Below are positions 26,137 to 37,529 of a DNA stretch of 64,000 bases, piece by piece. A model generated the notes under the pieces. The model made no database searches and was not told the DNA's origin. It was given only the letters and a program-made list of their open reading frames with translations. Origin of the DNA: Cochliopodium minus. Its lineage: Eukaryota > Discosea > Himatismenida > Cochliopodiidae. The DNA lies in NCBI GenBank assembly GCA_024220525.1, contig JAMYWO010000113.1, forward strand, positions 64,065 through 128,064, given 5' to 3'. Made by a program: the position numbers and the translations under genes. Each line of letters starts with the position of its first letter. The stretch's first letter is position 1.

Positions 26137-29100
26137 AAGATATATAGCAAATACGAAGAGACTTTTTCGCAAAACGAGATCCGCAGCTCACACAAATCTT
26201 GTTTTCCATCAATTTCTGGATGTTTTCTTGTGAATCACTTTGTTTGAGATCTATTCCATACAACGTTTTGATTGTTTCGTAGCAATAAAATTCTCCCCAA
26301 TCAAGATTTTCTGTTTCAAAAAAATTACAATAAAAAAAATTAAAAAAATCGAAACAAATTAAAATAAAATAAAAAACTAAAAAAAATGTGTTGGGACAAA
26401 TCAAAAAAAAATTTTAAAAAAATAAAAATCTTTTTTTACCACAAATGTGATACAAGACCCTCGAGTCTAACTTGTTTAAGAGAACGTCCACAATCTCGGC
26501 GTTCCATTTGGCGTTAATTGACTTGTAAAGCCGAGTGATGTGAGGTTTTATGTCTATGGTGCTTTCCATTTTGAAATTGAGTCTGTCAAAAGTGCATTTC
26601 ATATCAAAAGATTTTTGGATCGATTTTTTATCCGCTATGTGTCCCTTTTAAAAAAATGTTGTTTAAAAATTTTTAATGACATTTTTTGTTTTCTTATTTT
26701 TTGTTTTCCATTTAATTTATTTTTCTTATTTTTATTTTTATTTTTCTTATTTTTATTTTCATTTTTTATTTTTATTTTTATTTTTTATTTTATTTATTTT
26801 CTTATTTTTCTTATTTTTATTTATTTATGATTTTTTTTTATTTTTATTTTTATTTTTATTTTTATTTTTATTTTTATTTATTTTTTATTTTTTATTTTTT
26901 ATTTTTCATATTTTTTTTTACACAGGGAAGTAGAATAGGATGTCTCATAGTTTGCATGAGGATAACATCATCCCACCCCAGAGTCTTTTGGTCAGAATGG
27001 TTGGTGAAATACACGAGTCTCAAAACAGGGCATCTTTTCTCGAGTTGGGACAACCAGGATCTAGACAATGAAAGAGAAGTCCCTACCAATGATAGTATTT
27101 CCAAGTTTTGTATGTGATTGTACTTTTTTTTAAAAAAGTAGGTTGTAAAAAATAAGTTAGTTTTTTAAAATAAGTTTTTTAAATAATTTTAAAAATAAGT
27201 TAAGAAAATAAATTTTAAAAATAATTTATTTTTATTTTATACAATTCACCAAAATTTTTTTTTGGATTCTAAAATCTAAAAATTTTTTGGTGAAAAAAAA
27301 AAGTGTATTTTTTTTTTTTTGCAAATAGTTAATGTCAATGAAAAATGTGAAAAATGTGAAAAACATGACTTTTATAATTTTTTTTTTATTGCTTAATTTT
27401 TATTAAAATCATGAAAAATTGAAAGATAAATTGTCATTTTCAGTTGTAAACGTTGTAATTTTTAAAAAAATAAAAGTAAATTAAAAAAAATGATTAAAAA
27501 AGAAAAATAAAATAAAAATAAGTAAATAAAAATAAAGTCAATCTTGTGAAAAAAAAATGACTTAATTTTTATTAAAATCATGAAAAATTGAAAAGACAAA
27601 TTATCATTTTCAGTGGAAGATGTCGTAATTTTTAAAAAATAATACAAAATAAATAAATAATAAATATAAAAATAAAAATAAGTACATAAATTAAAAAAAA
27701 AATGATAAAAAAAAAAATAAAAATAAGTACATAAAAGTCAATCTTTTAAAAAAAATAAAATGAATTTAATTCATAAATTAAAAAAAAAAAATGGAAAAAA
27801 ATGATATTAAATAGAGATAAAACAAAAAAAATGGTAAAATATTAAAAGTAAATAAAATAAAAGTAATGCTTGTAAAAAAATATTAAAAAAAGTTACTTTT
27901 ATTAAATGCTCAAATACATTGGAATTTTTCTTTTCTTTAGATTTAAGAAATTCTTTATCAATGGACAAATTGAAAGACAAATTTTGAGAATTGTCATTCT
28001 CTTCTTCTGCGAGCTTCTTGGGTCTTATGTTGATTTTTTTCTTTTTCTCCTCCTTCGTCAGCTCGAAGCATTCGTCCAAATACAAATACTTCAACGACGT
28101 TGCTTTGTGTAAATATGTGAGAGATAGAGGTGACTAATAAAATGTAAATAAAAAAAATAAAAATAAATAAAAAAACTAAAATCAAAAAAATCAAAAAATC
28201 AAAAATAATAAATAAAAAATAGAATAAAAATAAAATATAAATAAAAATAAAATAAAAAAATAAAAATATAAATTATTAAAAATCTGAACAAAAAATTAAA
28301 AAAATTTAAAAAAAATAATAAAAAAATCAAAAATTAAAAAATCAAATTAAACTGTTTAAAAATAATTTTTTAGTTTGGGGTTTTACAACTTTGGTTTTTT
28401 TCATGTCCACTACTTCTATTTCTTCCTCTCTTGAACAACAGTAAGGAATGAAATTATCAAAACAAGTTCTATTAAAAAAAATAAAAATTAATAAAATTTA
28501 AATTAAAAATTAAAAAAATTAAAATTAAAAAATTAAAAAATTAAAATTAATAAATTTAAAATTTTTTAAAAAAATTTATTAAAATTAAAAATTAAAAAAT
28601 TAAAAAAATATATTAAATACCTTAGACTTGTGTTTGTATTAGACAAATTGATGCTATTGAATACAACCCTAAACCCCATTCCAAATCCAACCCTAAATAT
28701 AAAAAAAATAAAATAAAAAATATTTTATAAAAAAACTTGATCATTTTTTTACATAGTGACTTCATTCAAAATTTTATGTACATAATCCGCAAATTTTTTG
28801 CGGACAGATTCCTCATTTTCATGTGCTATAAAAAAAAATTGAATTTTAATTTATTTATTTTTCTTTTATTTGTTTTTATTTTATTTTATTTATATTTTGT
28901 TTTGTTTTATTATTTTTTATTTTTATTTTATTTTTATTTATATTTTGTTTTATTTTTTATATTTTGTTTTACATTTTAATTCCCTTGTTAATACACTAAA
29001 AAAAGAAAAGTCCACATGCAACTTTAACAAGGGGATGTTTTTGATATAATTTTCGCCTAATATATATACACTATTTTTCTTTTGATCCAAAATTTCGCTT

Positions 29101-31290
29101 TGTGACAAATTTTTTTGTGCAGCACCTTTATAATTTATAAAAATAATTTCAAAAAAAAAAATTAATTAAAAAATAAAAAATTTAAGTAAAAAAAATTAAT
29201 TAAAAAATTAAAAAATAAAATTAAAAAATAAAACATTTATTTTACAATTGTCTGTAAACTCTGAACCACAAGAACAAGATTTTTTACTAATAAACGCTAA
29301 AAAAGAATAAAATAAGTTTTTTTTAAAGTTAAAATAAAATTAAAATAGAATTAAAATAGATTAAACGAAATTGAACAAAAATTAAAAACAAATAAAAAAA
29401 CAAAAAAATAATTACGCTTAGAAAAACTATGACCGCTGTGACACAATTTTGTACAAGCATAACAGACGGATATGGTCTTTCCTGCAACGTTGGTACAAGT
29501 GTGGCAGACAAAAAGAGGGTGGAAGTAGAAGATGAGACGGTCCATCCAACAAGTGCTGCAGATATTAGCCGAGACCAAGCGGCGATTAAACTCAAAATTC
29601 TCGGACAAAATCTTGGCGGAAGAACTGTCACAATTCAAAAGAAATTTTTCGAGATCGTTTTCGTTTAAATAATTATAAAAGAAAATGGATTCGTAGTTTT
29701 TTGACATATAATCCACTGGCACAAAAATGGGGAAATAAGAGAAATTAGGCGTTCCGAATTGAAAGGAATTTTTCGCGACGATTTTGAGAGATACGTCGTA
29801 AAATTTCCACCATTTATCTCCGCTCTCGAGTTTTTTGTGGCAATGAAGGAAGAGCGGGCAGTTGGTCCTGATTTCTATCTTCCCATTTTCGTAGATCATT
29901 GTTTTGGTGATGGTTTGTTTTTCGTTGTTGAGTATCAATTTTTTTTGGTTGTAAATAAGTGAGTTTTTCTTGGATTCTTCTATTACTGTCATAAATACAC
30001 TTTCTCTGTTAAAAATTTTTTTTTTTTAACAAAAAATTATTTTTAAAAAAATTTTTAAAAAAAATTTACAAATCAAAAATCTTTTCCGCTAATTGTTGGT
30101 CCACTACCTCGGGACTTATTTCCTTACCATTAAAATGACCTTTTTTTATCAGGAAAAAAAAAAAATTGGATCAATGAAGAACTAATTTGCTTTTTTTTAT
30201 TTTTACTTTCGTTTAATGCTTCGAAACTGATGAGCTTGTCATTTTCCCAAACACCTTTGACTATTTTATTATCTTCCTTTATATAAAAAATTCCAAAACC
30301 AGATCTCATAGATTGTTTAAACGTGCCAGAATACTAATACCAGAGAAGAGATAAAAAAAGAGGGTTAAATTCCGATCTTTAACACATTTTTTTTATTAAC
30401 TCATTTTTACCTTATCTCCGTTTGGATATATACATGTTTCTACGCCCGTTATCACATTCCCTGCTAAATTTCCTATGAATTGTTTTCCATCTTCTTTGTG
30501 TAAAACTCCCTTTCCGGGAACTTTAACACCTTCTTCATAATACCCCTCATATCTGTCTCCATTGGGATAATACTTTAATGAAAATTGTGAAAATAAAAAA
30601 AAGATCAAAGTTTTTTTTAAAAAAAATTACTTGAGTTCCATATCCTTATTTTTTGATTGATTTTATTAATTTTTTGAAATTTAATGATTGATTAATTGAT
30701 TTTTTTATGAATTTTAATTAATTAGTTGATTGATTTTTTTACCATGTCTTTGATTATTTTTGAAATTTCCTTCATATTTTGCTCCTCCATTCCAAACCTG
30801 ACAAAATGAATATTTCAATTTTTTTTTTTTTTTTTTTTGTCTATTTTTTTATTTCGAAAATGAAATGTTTTACAAATATTCCCTTCCCTTAAAATAATTT
30901 GATTTTAGATATTTCAGTTAATAAAATTTATTGAAAAATCAATTTATCATTACCAGTTCTTTGTCCATATTCCCTTTTTATTTTAATTTATAATTTATAA
31001 TTTTATTTTGATTTGATATATTCAATTCTCTTACCAATCTCCTTGATAATAATCTCCCTGAACAAATTTGATGTCAAATATATTCAATATTAAAAATTAA
31101 GGTTTATAAAATTTGGTATTTGTTGAAAATTTAGGCTTACATTATCCCATTTATACAATCCTTTGCCATGTCTCAAATTATTTTTCAAATACCCTTCATA
31201 TACACTTTTATCATTGTATTTTATCTTCTTGTATATTAAATCTTCATCATTCTCACTGCTACTGCTAAATTCATTATCTTCTGGCAACAT
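26063..31290 (-). CDS. MORN-repeat / UBR-box / leucine-rich protein
   Basis: About 19 exons join in phase into one reading frame from MLPEDNEFSSSSENDEDLIY (31290). MORN repeats come first: YEGYLKNNLRHGKGLYKW, GDYYQGDWEYGQRTGKGIF, VWNGGAKYEGNFKNNQRHG, YYPNGDRYEGYYEEG and YSGTFKQSMRSGFGIFYI. After a linker (KEISPEVVDQQLAEKIFDL) comes a middle region and a UBR-type zinc box (ICSTC, VCHTC, VCYACTKLCHSGHSFSK, KKSCSCGSEFTDNC). Leucine-rich segments follow (SLKYLYLDECF; NLEILSLVGTSLSLS; CPVLRLVYF). The C-terminus has another CxxC (KICVSCGSRF). MORN repeats bind membranes or scaffolds; UBR boxes read N-degrons. No RING, HECT or F-box was recognised. Four microexons of 14-23 nt lie in the MORN part. 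Confidence 0.78.
27391..27740. repeat. Tandemly repeated intron sequence, period about 169 bp
   Basis: Lies in the longest intron of the MORN/UBR gene (27123-27917). The segment with TATTAAAATCATGAAAAATT and CATTTTCAG occurs near 27391-27460 and again near 27560-27632. A segment with AGTCAATCTT recurs near 27537 and 27727. Copies differ by scattered substitutions, so this is an older duplication. Confidence 0.7.
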
Positions 31291-31469
31291 TTTTTTTATT
31301 AATTTGGAGAAGAACTTAAAATGAAAGGCCAAGGACATTTATTTAAAATTCGATATAGAAATCAAAATTTAACTACATCTTTAACTGATAAAGTTTCAGT
31401 TTTAATTCTTTTGTTTGATTTTGAGTGTTGATTTATTTGGCTAATCAAATAAATTATAAAATAAAAAAA

Positions 31470-33192
31470 ATGTTGAAAGGAACTTTCAAGAAGATATCTA
31501 AATATTCTTGTAACAAGAACATCATTAGAGCATATTCATATGTTAGTTCCATTTGATATATTATGAATCAACAAAATATAAATTTATAAGCTTATCATAT
31601 CCTTTAAAATAATATCATATTATCACTATATTAATTTTTTAATTAACTTTTCAAACCAATAATATTTTAGGAAGTCAGAAGAGATAATAATAATACTCTT
31701 TATATACAAAAAGATGGAAAAGATATCTGTCCATGGCGTGATATTAAAGCAAGAGAATCTTCTATTGGAACATATAATTTTGTGGCAACTGCAGCAATAG
31801 AGTAAAAAAAAAAAAAATTTATATTTTTTTATATTGGGATTTTAATTCATATATCTTCAAAATAACCATATATGTCAAAATGATTCTAATAGATTTAAGA
31901 TTAGCTTTATCAAATAAAGCAAATAATCATTTTTTCAAAAAAAAACAAATAGAGAATTTACACCTTCATTATCATTTGAACCATTTATTGTTGAACCAAA
32001 AGAAAACAACAGAAAATTGTATTTTGGAAATGTAATTGAGAATGAAGTACAAAAAGGAGAATATAGAGTGATAAACAATGGTGATCCATATCCATTGGTA
32101 GTGAGTGCAAAAGAGCATTTGGAATTAAGCGAAAATAGATATAAAAAAAACGTATTTCATCGTGTAGAGACTCCTTATTTGCCTGATTATAATACTGTCA
32201 GATCTTCCAGCGAAGAATCCCATATCCCTTATAGACCATGGTCATTGGGCTTCATTCCTCAGACCTTTGAGGATTCCAGATATATCACTGAGCCTGTTGA
32301 AGAGGAGGGAAACAATTTGCCTCTCAGAGCTGTTCTTCTTGATTCCCAACTTTCACCTGGGCAAGTTTCATCGGTAAAATCAAAAATAACTTACTTTTTG
32401 GTTGTTATAAGATTGATCAAATTATATAACAACAAAAATTAATTATATATTTAATGAATCACATATAACAACAAGAGATTTAAAGATTAAAGGAACATAA
32501 AAGAAATTTATTCATTTTTGGATAATATTAAATATTCGTAAACATTGTATTTATCATATCAAATTCAAATCTTTTTTCATTTATTGTTTTTTCCTTTTTC
32601 TTTCCATATTCTCAATTCTTTTTTCTTTCTTTTTAGATGAAAGTATTGACTTCTTTTGGATTTTATGATAATACCATAAAATGCCCTATCACCCCTAAAT
32701 TCAGTTGGTTGATAGTTGGTATCAAAGAAGACTCTCCACTTGCAGAAAGAACAAATGGTAAAAAAACGACTTAGGATTGATTCAATTTATCTTTCTCTTC
32801 ATTATTTGAAATTTCAATTTTATTTTATTTTTATTTATTCAATAAATTTTCTTTTTTATTAAAAAAAACCATTAGATTTGGATGATCTTCAAAGAAACTT
32901 TCCTTGGTTTTTGTCAGGTATCAGATTGTATCTTGAAAACTATCCATCTGTTTCTGTCCTTGAAAGAAAAGAAAATCTCGTTACTAAATTGTTAAACTCC
33001 AAAGAACTTTCCAAAGTTGAGGATCTTTTCCCTACCAAACGTTATACTCACAATTTCGCTAATCTTGTTTACAGCAAGAAAGATAAAGATGTTAAAAATG
33101 ATTGGTGGGTTTGTGGTCAACCTCAGTACACTGAAGATACTCTTTCTGTTGTAGAAAAATCCATCAAAAAGTTTGAATTGAGAAATAATTAG
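31470..33192 (+). CDS. Family I inorganic pyrophosphatase homologue lacking catalytic aspartates
   Basis: Active family I enzymes hydrolyse pyrophosphate. The first exon (MLKGTFKKISKYSCNKNIIR) is basic and could be a mitochondrial presequence. Family blocks follow: ICPWRDIKARESSIGTYNFV (yeast PWHDI), PYRPWSLGFIPQTFEDSRYI (yeast GAFPQTWEDP), PGQVSSMKVLTSFGFYD, FSWLIVGIKEDSPLAERTND and DDLQRNFPWFLSGIRLYLEN. The signature D-x-D-P-x-D that holds the metal ions is replaced: at 32311-32328 the residues are N-N-L-P-L-R. The GxxxKxE substrate block is not recognisable either. About five exons, roughly 380 residues. Probably a non-catalytic paralogue; its function is unknown. Confidence 0.78.
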
Positions 33193-33545
33193 AAAGATTT
33201 AATCTCCCTCAGTAGAATAATAGAAAAATTAACTTAAAAAATTGAACAATTAAATTTATTTTCAAAACAAATCTTCAATTTCAATTTTGATTCTGCTCTT
33301 TTTAATGATTTCTTTATCCCTTTTTCCATCAATTGATAAAAGAAAATTGTTTTTTTTTTTTCAGTGAAAATAAATAATCTAAAAAATTATATAAAAACTC
33401 AACAAATTTGAACGATTCAAAAGAAGGCAAAAAATGTGAATTCTTTTCATTGGTTTGATCAATGTATTTTTAATTTATCTTCAGTATGAAAAAAATAAAA
33501 TTAAAATTAATAAAAAAAAAAAATAGAAATCAATTTTTGAAATAT
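33193..33545. other. Intergenic stretch
   Basis: AT-rich spacer between two plus-strand genes. No exon seen. It should hold the 3' end of the pyrophosphatase-like gene and the AHA1 promoter. Confidence 0.5.
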
Positions 33546-35159
33546 ATGGCAAAATGGGAGGAAAGAGATCCTAGATGGATTGTGGAAGAAAGACCAGATG
33601 CAAAAAATGTAAATTCATGGCATTGGTAATTCAAATTTTTTTCTCAAAAAAAAAAAATGGGTTCAATCATTCTTCATTTTAAGATTATATTGATTTTTTT
33701 TCTTATGATATGAGTTAATTAATTTTGCTTGTCCAAATAAATAAATAGGGAAGAAAAAAATTGTATGGAATGGGCAAAGGAAAGATTGAACGCTTTATTC
33801 TTGGAAATTAAAAATGAAAGCGAAAATAGAAAATACAGTGTGAATAAAGTGGATACGGTCTCAGGAGAATTAAATTGGTATAATCGTAAGGGAAAGCGAT
33901 TCATATTGTTTGAATTGGACATCACATTGGGATGGGAAGCTGAGATTAGTGGAGAACAAATAAAAGGTACATTATCTGCAAAGGAGGTAGCACAGGATGA
34001 GGAGGAAAAGGCTGAATGGAAATTGGCGGTGAAAGAAGGCAAATTAGACAATAAAACTACTTCTGAATTCAAAAAATCTCTAATTAAAGATACTGCTGCC
34101 AAAATACGTCAAATGATGGATGATTTATTCAAACGTAATTTTTTTTTCCTTCTAATAATACTTTCATTCTTAGAATATCAAATTTCATCTCATCCAATAA
34201 TTATTTAATTCTAAATATACTCTTTTTTATTTTTTCATATTCCCTTTTCATATCATCATTTATGTGAAATCTGCAATATTTATTTCTTCCTATTCATTTC
34301 TTATCATTTATTTCTTCTATCCAAAGTATTTATTTACCAATTTTTACCTTTTTTTTTTATTAAAAATAAAATAGTGCAAGAAGAAAAGATACCAAAGAAC
34401 AATAATGATAATTTGAAAACATCTGACACCAAAAACTTGAAAATCGAAGATAACAATGAGAAACCAAAAGAAATTCCTAAAAAAGAAGAGAAAGTATCCA
34501 ATTTCAGCGAATGGAATGTTAAATATACTTTCCAAGCTAATCCTGCTGATTTGTATGATTGCTTGCTCAATCCTCAAAAAATTCAAGCATACACCAGATC
34601 TCCTGCTCAATGTGAGAATAAGGTTGGTGGAAAATTTTCATTTTATTCTGGTGCAATTGTTGGTAAAATAAATAAAATCAAATAAATAAAGGATATAGAA
34701 CTCAATATAAAAGGATATAATAATTTCGTTTCAAGATTATCTCAATAGAATTTTATAATCTCCTTGAGTTTTATTATCTCATTATATATCTGTACAATAT
34801 AATTTTATATCCAAATTATATCTTTATCAAATTCCATCATACCTTTGAATCAGAAATCTATCTTTAAATCATAACTTTCCTCTTTTGATCTTCAATTAAC
34901 TTGATCTTTTTTTTCATTTTTTATAGGAGAAATTGTTGAATTGGAAAAAGATACCAAAATAGTTTTGAATTGGAAATTGAAGGACTGGCCAAGTTTTTCT
35001 GTTGTTACCCTCTCTTTCAGTAAGAACAACGGAACTGTTTTGATTCTTAACCAAAAGGAGATCCCTACTTCCGAGTTTGAGCGTACCAGATCTGGTTGGA
35101 AAAATTATTTTTGGGATCCTATCAGACTTCTTTTCGGATTTAACTACACTGAGAAGTAA
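33546..35159 (+). CDS. AHSA1: Activator of Hsp90 ATPase, AHA1
   Basis: Co-chaperone that binds the Hsp90 middle domain and speeds ATP hydrolysis. The start MAKWEERDPRWIVEERPDAK is followed by NVNSWHW, the conserved N-terminal NxNNWHW-type motif of Aha1 proteins, and by CMEWAKERLNALF, VSGELNWYNRKGKRFILFEL and ITLGWEAEI. A low-complexity Lys/Asn/Glu linker separates the C-terminal AHSA1/START-like domain (VKYTFQANPADLYDCLLNP; GKFSFYSGAIVGEIVELEKD; IVLNWKLKDWPSFS). It ends GFNYTEK. Five exons, roughly 350 residues, normal length. Confidence 0.93.
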
Positions 35160-35637
35160 ACAAGTCTTGGTGTTGTTTCCTTTTGTTGAATCAAACTTTT
35201 TTTTATTTTTTTTTTAATTGAAAATTTATTTAAGATTGAATAAACCTATTCTTTCAAAACAACCCCTTTTTTTTTAACCTTTTTTTCATTTCCATAAAGT
35301 TTGTTTATTTTAACGAAACAAATTAGTTAAAGTATTTAGTTCATTCTTGATTTGAACTTAGTGGCCTTTTATCAAAGAAAAATAGGTTTTAAATTCATTC
35401 TTTGTGCAAAAAATATTAATTTTATGAATTATTAATTAAATATTTAAATTTCTTTTCTCTGAATTTTTTTTGTTAAGAGGAAGTTGAGGAACTAATAAAA
35501 AAAAAATAAAAAAGATAAAATTAAGAGAAGGGAGTAAAATTGAAAGAACCCGATGAACAGTTTTAAAAAAATTTCAATAAAAAAAAAAAGAAAAAAAAAA
35601 AAACTAAAACAAAAAAACAAAACAAAAACAAAATAAA
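35160..35637. other. Intergenic stretch
   Basis: About 480 bp of AT-rich spacer with a pure A/C/G-on-A tract just upstream of the dehydrogenase start (35575-35637). No gene seen. Confidence 0.5.
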
Positions 35638-36856
35638 ATGAGCAATATTAATAAAACTTTAAAATCCAAGACTGTATACATTACTGGATCTACTTTAGGA
35701 ATTGGTGAAGCAACAGCAAAATATTTTGCATCTATAGGAGCTAATGTGATTGTTTTCGGAAGATCTGCTGAGAATGGAAAGAGAGTGGAAGAAGAAATCA
35801 ACAAGTTGGGAGTTGGAAAAGCTTTGTTCGTTCAAGGAGATGTTACTTCAGAAGAAGATCAAAAAAGAGCACTTGAAGAAGGAGAAAAGAAATTCGGAGG
35901 AATTCATTATGCTTTTGCTAACACTGGTATACTTGGAAGGTAAATTAAATTTTATTTATTAAATATTGTTTTTTTGTTTATTTTATTTTTTTTAGCAATC
36001 AACCACTTCTTTCTGTTTCTTTGAAAGACTGGAAAAATGTTTATGATGTAAACTTCTTTGGATCTTTGATAACCTTACAACAAGTTGCTCCATATTTCCA
36101 AAAGAATGGAGGAGGGGTCATAGTGTTCAATTCTTCAATCATTGGTGTTTATCCAAGAACTATTTTCAAAGATTTGGTAAATTAAAAATATTATTTATTT
36201 AAATAAAAAATGGAATTAAAAAAATTTTTTTTTTATTTTTTTTTATACAGCCAATAATGTCTTCATATGCTGCAACCAAATCATCAATAGATGGTCTAGT
36301 TAAAATTGCTACTTCCTTGGAGAAAACTCACAACATCAAGGCTTTTTCAGTCAATCCTTCTGCATTTCATTCTGGAGCTACAGGAGAAAATAATCAACTT
36401 GGATTTAAAACTGAAGATATTGCACCAAAATTTAACTTCTTGATTAAAACTATGGGTAAAAGCTTTTTTTTTTATTGAAATTTTTTTTTTAATTAAATAT
36501 TTTTTTTTTAAATTTTTATTTAAATATTTTTAATTAATTTTTTTTTATTTAATTATTATATTTTAATAGGAAATCCAACTGATATTGGAAAACTCGTTGA
36601 ACATTTATTCGATGGAACTACAAAGTATTTGAGTGGACAATCTATTGTTGCAGAGAATGAATACACTTTTTCTGCTCAATATTTTTATGACAACTATTTG
36701 ACTGAAAAGGGAATCGACACACATCATCTCCTTCACAATTACTTGAGGGACTCAAAGGGAGAAGCTTTCAGCGAGAAACAAATCAAAGAAATTGAGGAGA
36801 AAATCAAAAAAATTGAAGAAGAGATAAAAATAAGAAACCAAAAAAATCAAAAGTGA
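35638..36856 (+). CDS. Short-chain dehydrogenase/reductase
   Basis: NAD(P)-dependent oxidoreductase. The Rossmann motif is TVYITGSTLGIGEATAKYFA (TGxxxGIG). VFGRSAENG begins with R after the second strand, favouring NADP. Further blocks are VQGDVTSEED, AFANTGIL, VNFFGSLITLQQVAPYF, VIVFNSSIIG and the catalytic SYAATKSSIDGLVKIATSL (YxxxK). A C-terminal extension with a charged coiled coil (SEKQIKEIEEKIKKIEEEIK) is unusual for the family. Four exons. The substrate cannot be told; an alcohol or keto-acyl substrate is likely. Confidence 0.9.
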
Positions 36857-36965
36857 AACAATCAATTAAAATTAATTAAAAAAAAAAAAAAAAATTTCTT
36901 TTTTTTTTTCTATTCAAAAAGTCTACCCTTTTTTTTTTTGCTTAAATAAAATTTTATTTGTTCTC

Positions 36966-37453
36966 TCAAAAATCTTCAGCATATTCAGCGAGATAATCTT
37001 CATCGTTGTCCAAATATTCATCATCATTGGGCAAATGTGCTATCAAGCTGTGATTGCAAGTGGTGCATTTAGATTTATCTTTGGGATTCGCCACAAATTC
37101 TTGGCCTATAACAATCAGTGAGGGTATAAAAGATTATAAGTTGTTTACATGTTGAAGTGAAACATAATTTTATAATACGTACATTGTTTGCAATCATTGC
37201 ATATGTAAAAGATATCGTCTTTCAGCTTTATTTCGATCTTTTCTTTCTCTATTTTTTTATTTGGTTGTATCTTACGTTTTTCCTCTTCACTTGTTGATCC
37301 ATCCTCTTCCTCCTCTTCATCATTTGAATATTCTTGATCCTCCTCGTTCCATTTCGTTTCTTTAGCTGTTATTTTTTCATCGTCTTTCTTATTCTCATCA
37401 ATGGTCAAATTAATAGTCTTCTCATCTTTATTGCTTTCTTTATTATCAATCAT
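36966..37453 (-). CDS. Small acidic protein with a zinc-ribbon-like C-terminus
   Basis: Not recognised. The start MIDNKESNKDEKTINLTIDE opens a long Lys/Glu/Asp-rich, probably disordered region including EYSNDEEEEEDGSTSEEE. Two exons join in phase to give YICNDCKQCQEFVANPKDKS followed by KCTTCNHSLIAHLPNDDEY. The CxxC...CxxC...H arrangement suggests one zinc site. It ends with an acidic tail (YLAEYAEDF). About 140 residues. Likely a small nuclear or cytosolic binding protein; inference only. Confidence 0.65.
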
Positions 37454-37528
37454 TGATTGTATATGAGTTTATATTAAAAGAAACAGAGAAAGATATTTCA
37501 ACGATTTTTTATTTTCAAATTAAATATA

Positions 37529-37529
37529 N
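37529..37529. other. Single ambiguous base, likely assembly join
   Basis: One isolated n. The coding frame of the minus-strand gene beyond it runs up to this base and then meets a stop within three codons, so two contigs may have been joined here. Confidence 0.55.

Noticed and set aside
26540-26933. Phe/Leu-rich open frames resembling multi-pass membrane proteins
   Set aside because: T-rich intron of the minus-strand MORN/UBR gene; low complexity and no start context.
29329-29668. Plus-strand and alternative minus-strand frames across the UBR-box exon
   Set aside because: The minus frame with the Cys/His zinc cluster explains the segment; the others are shadows.
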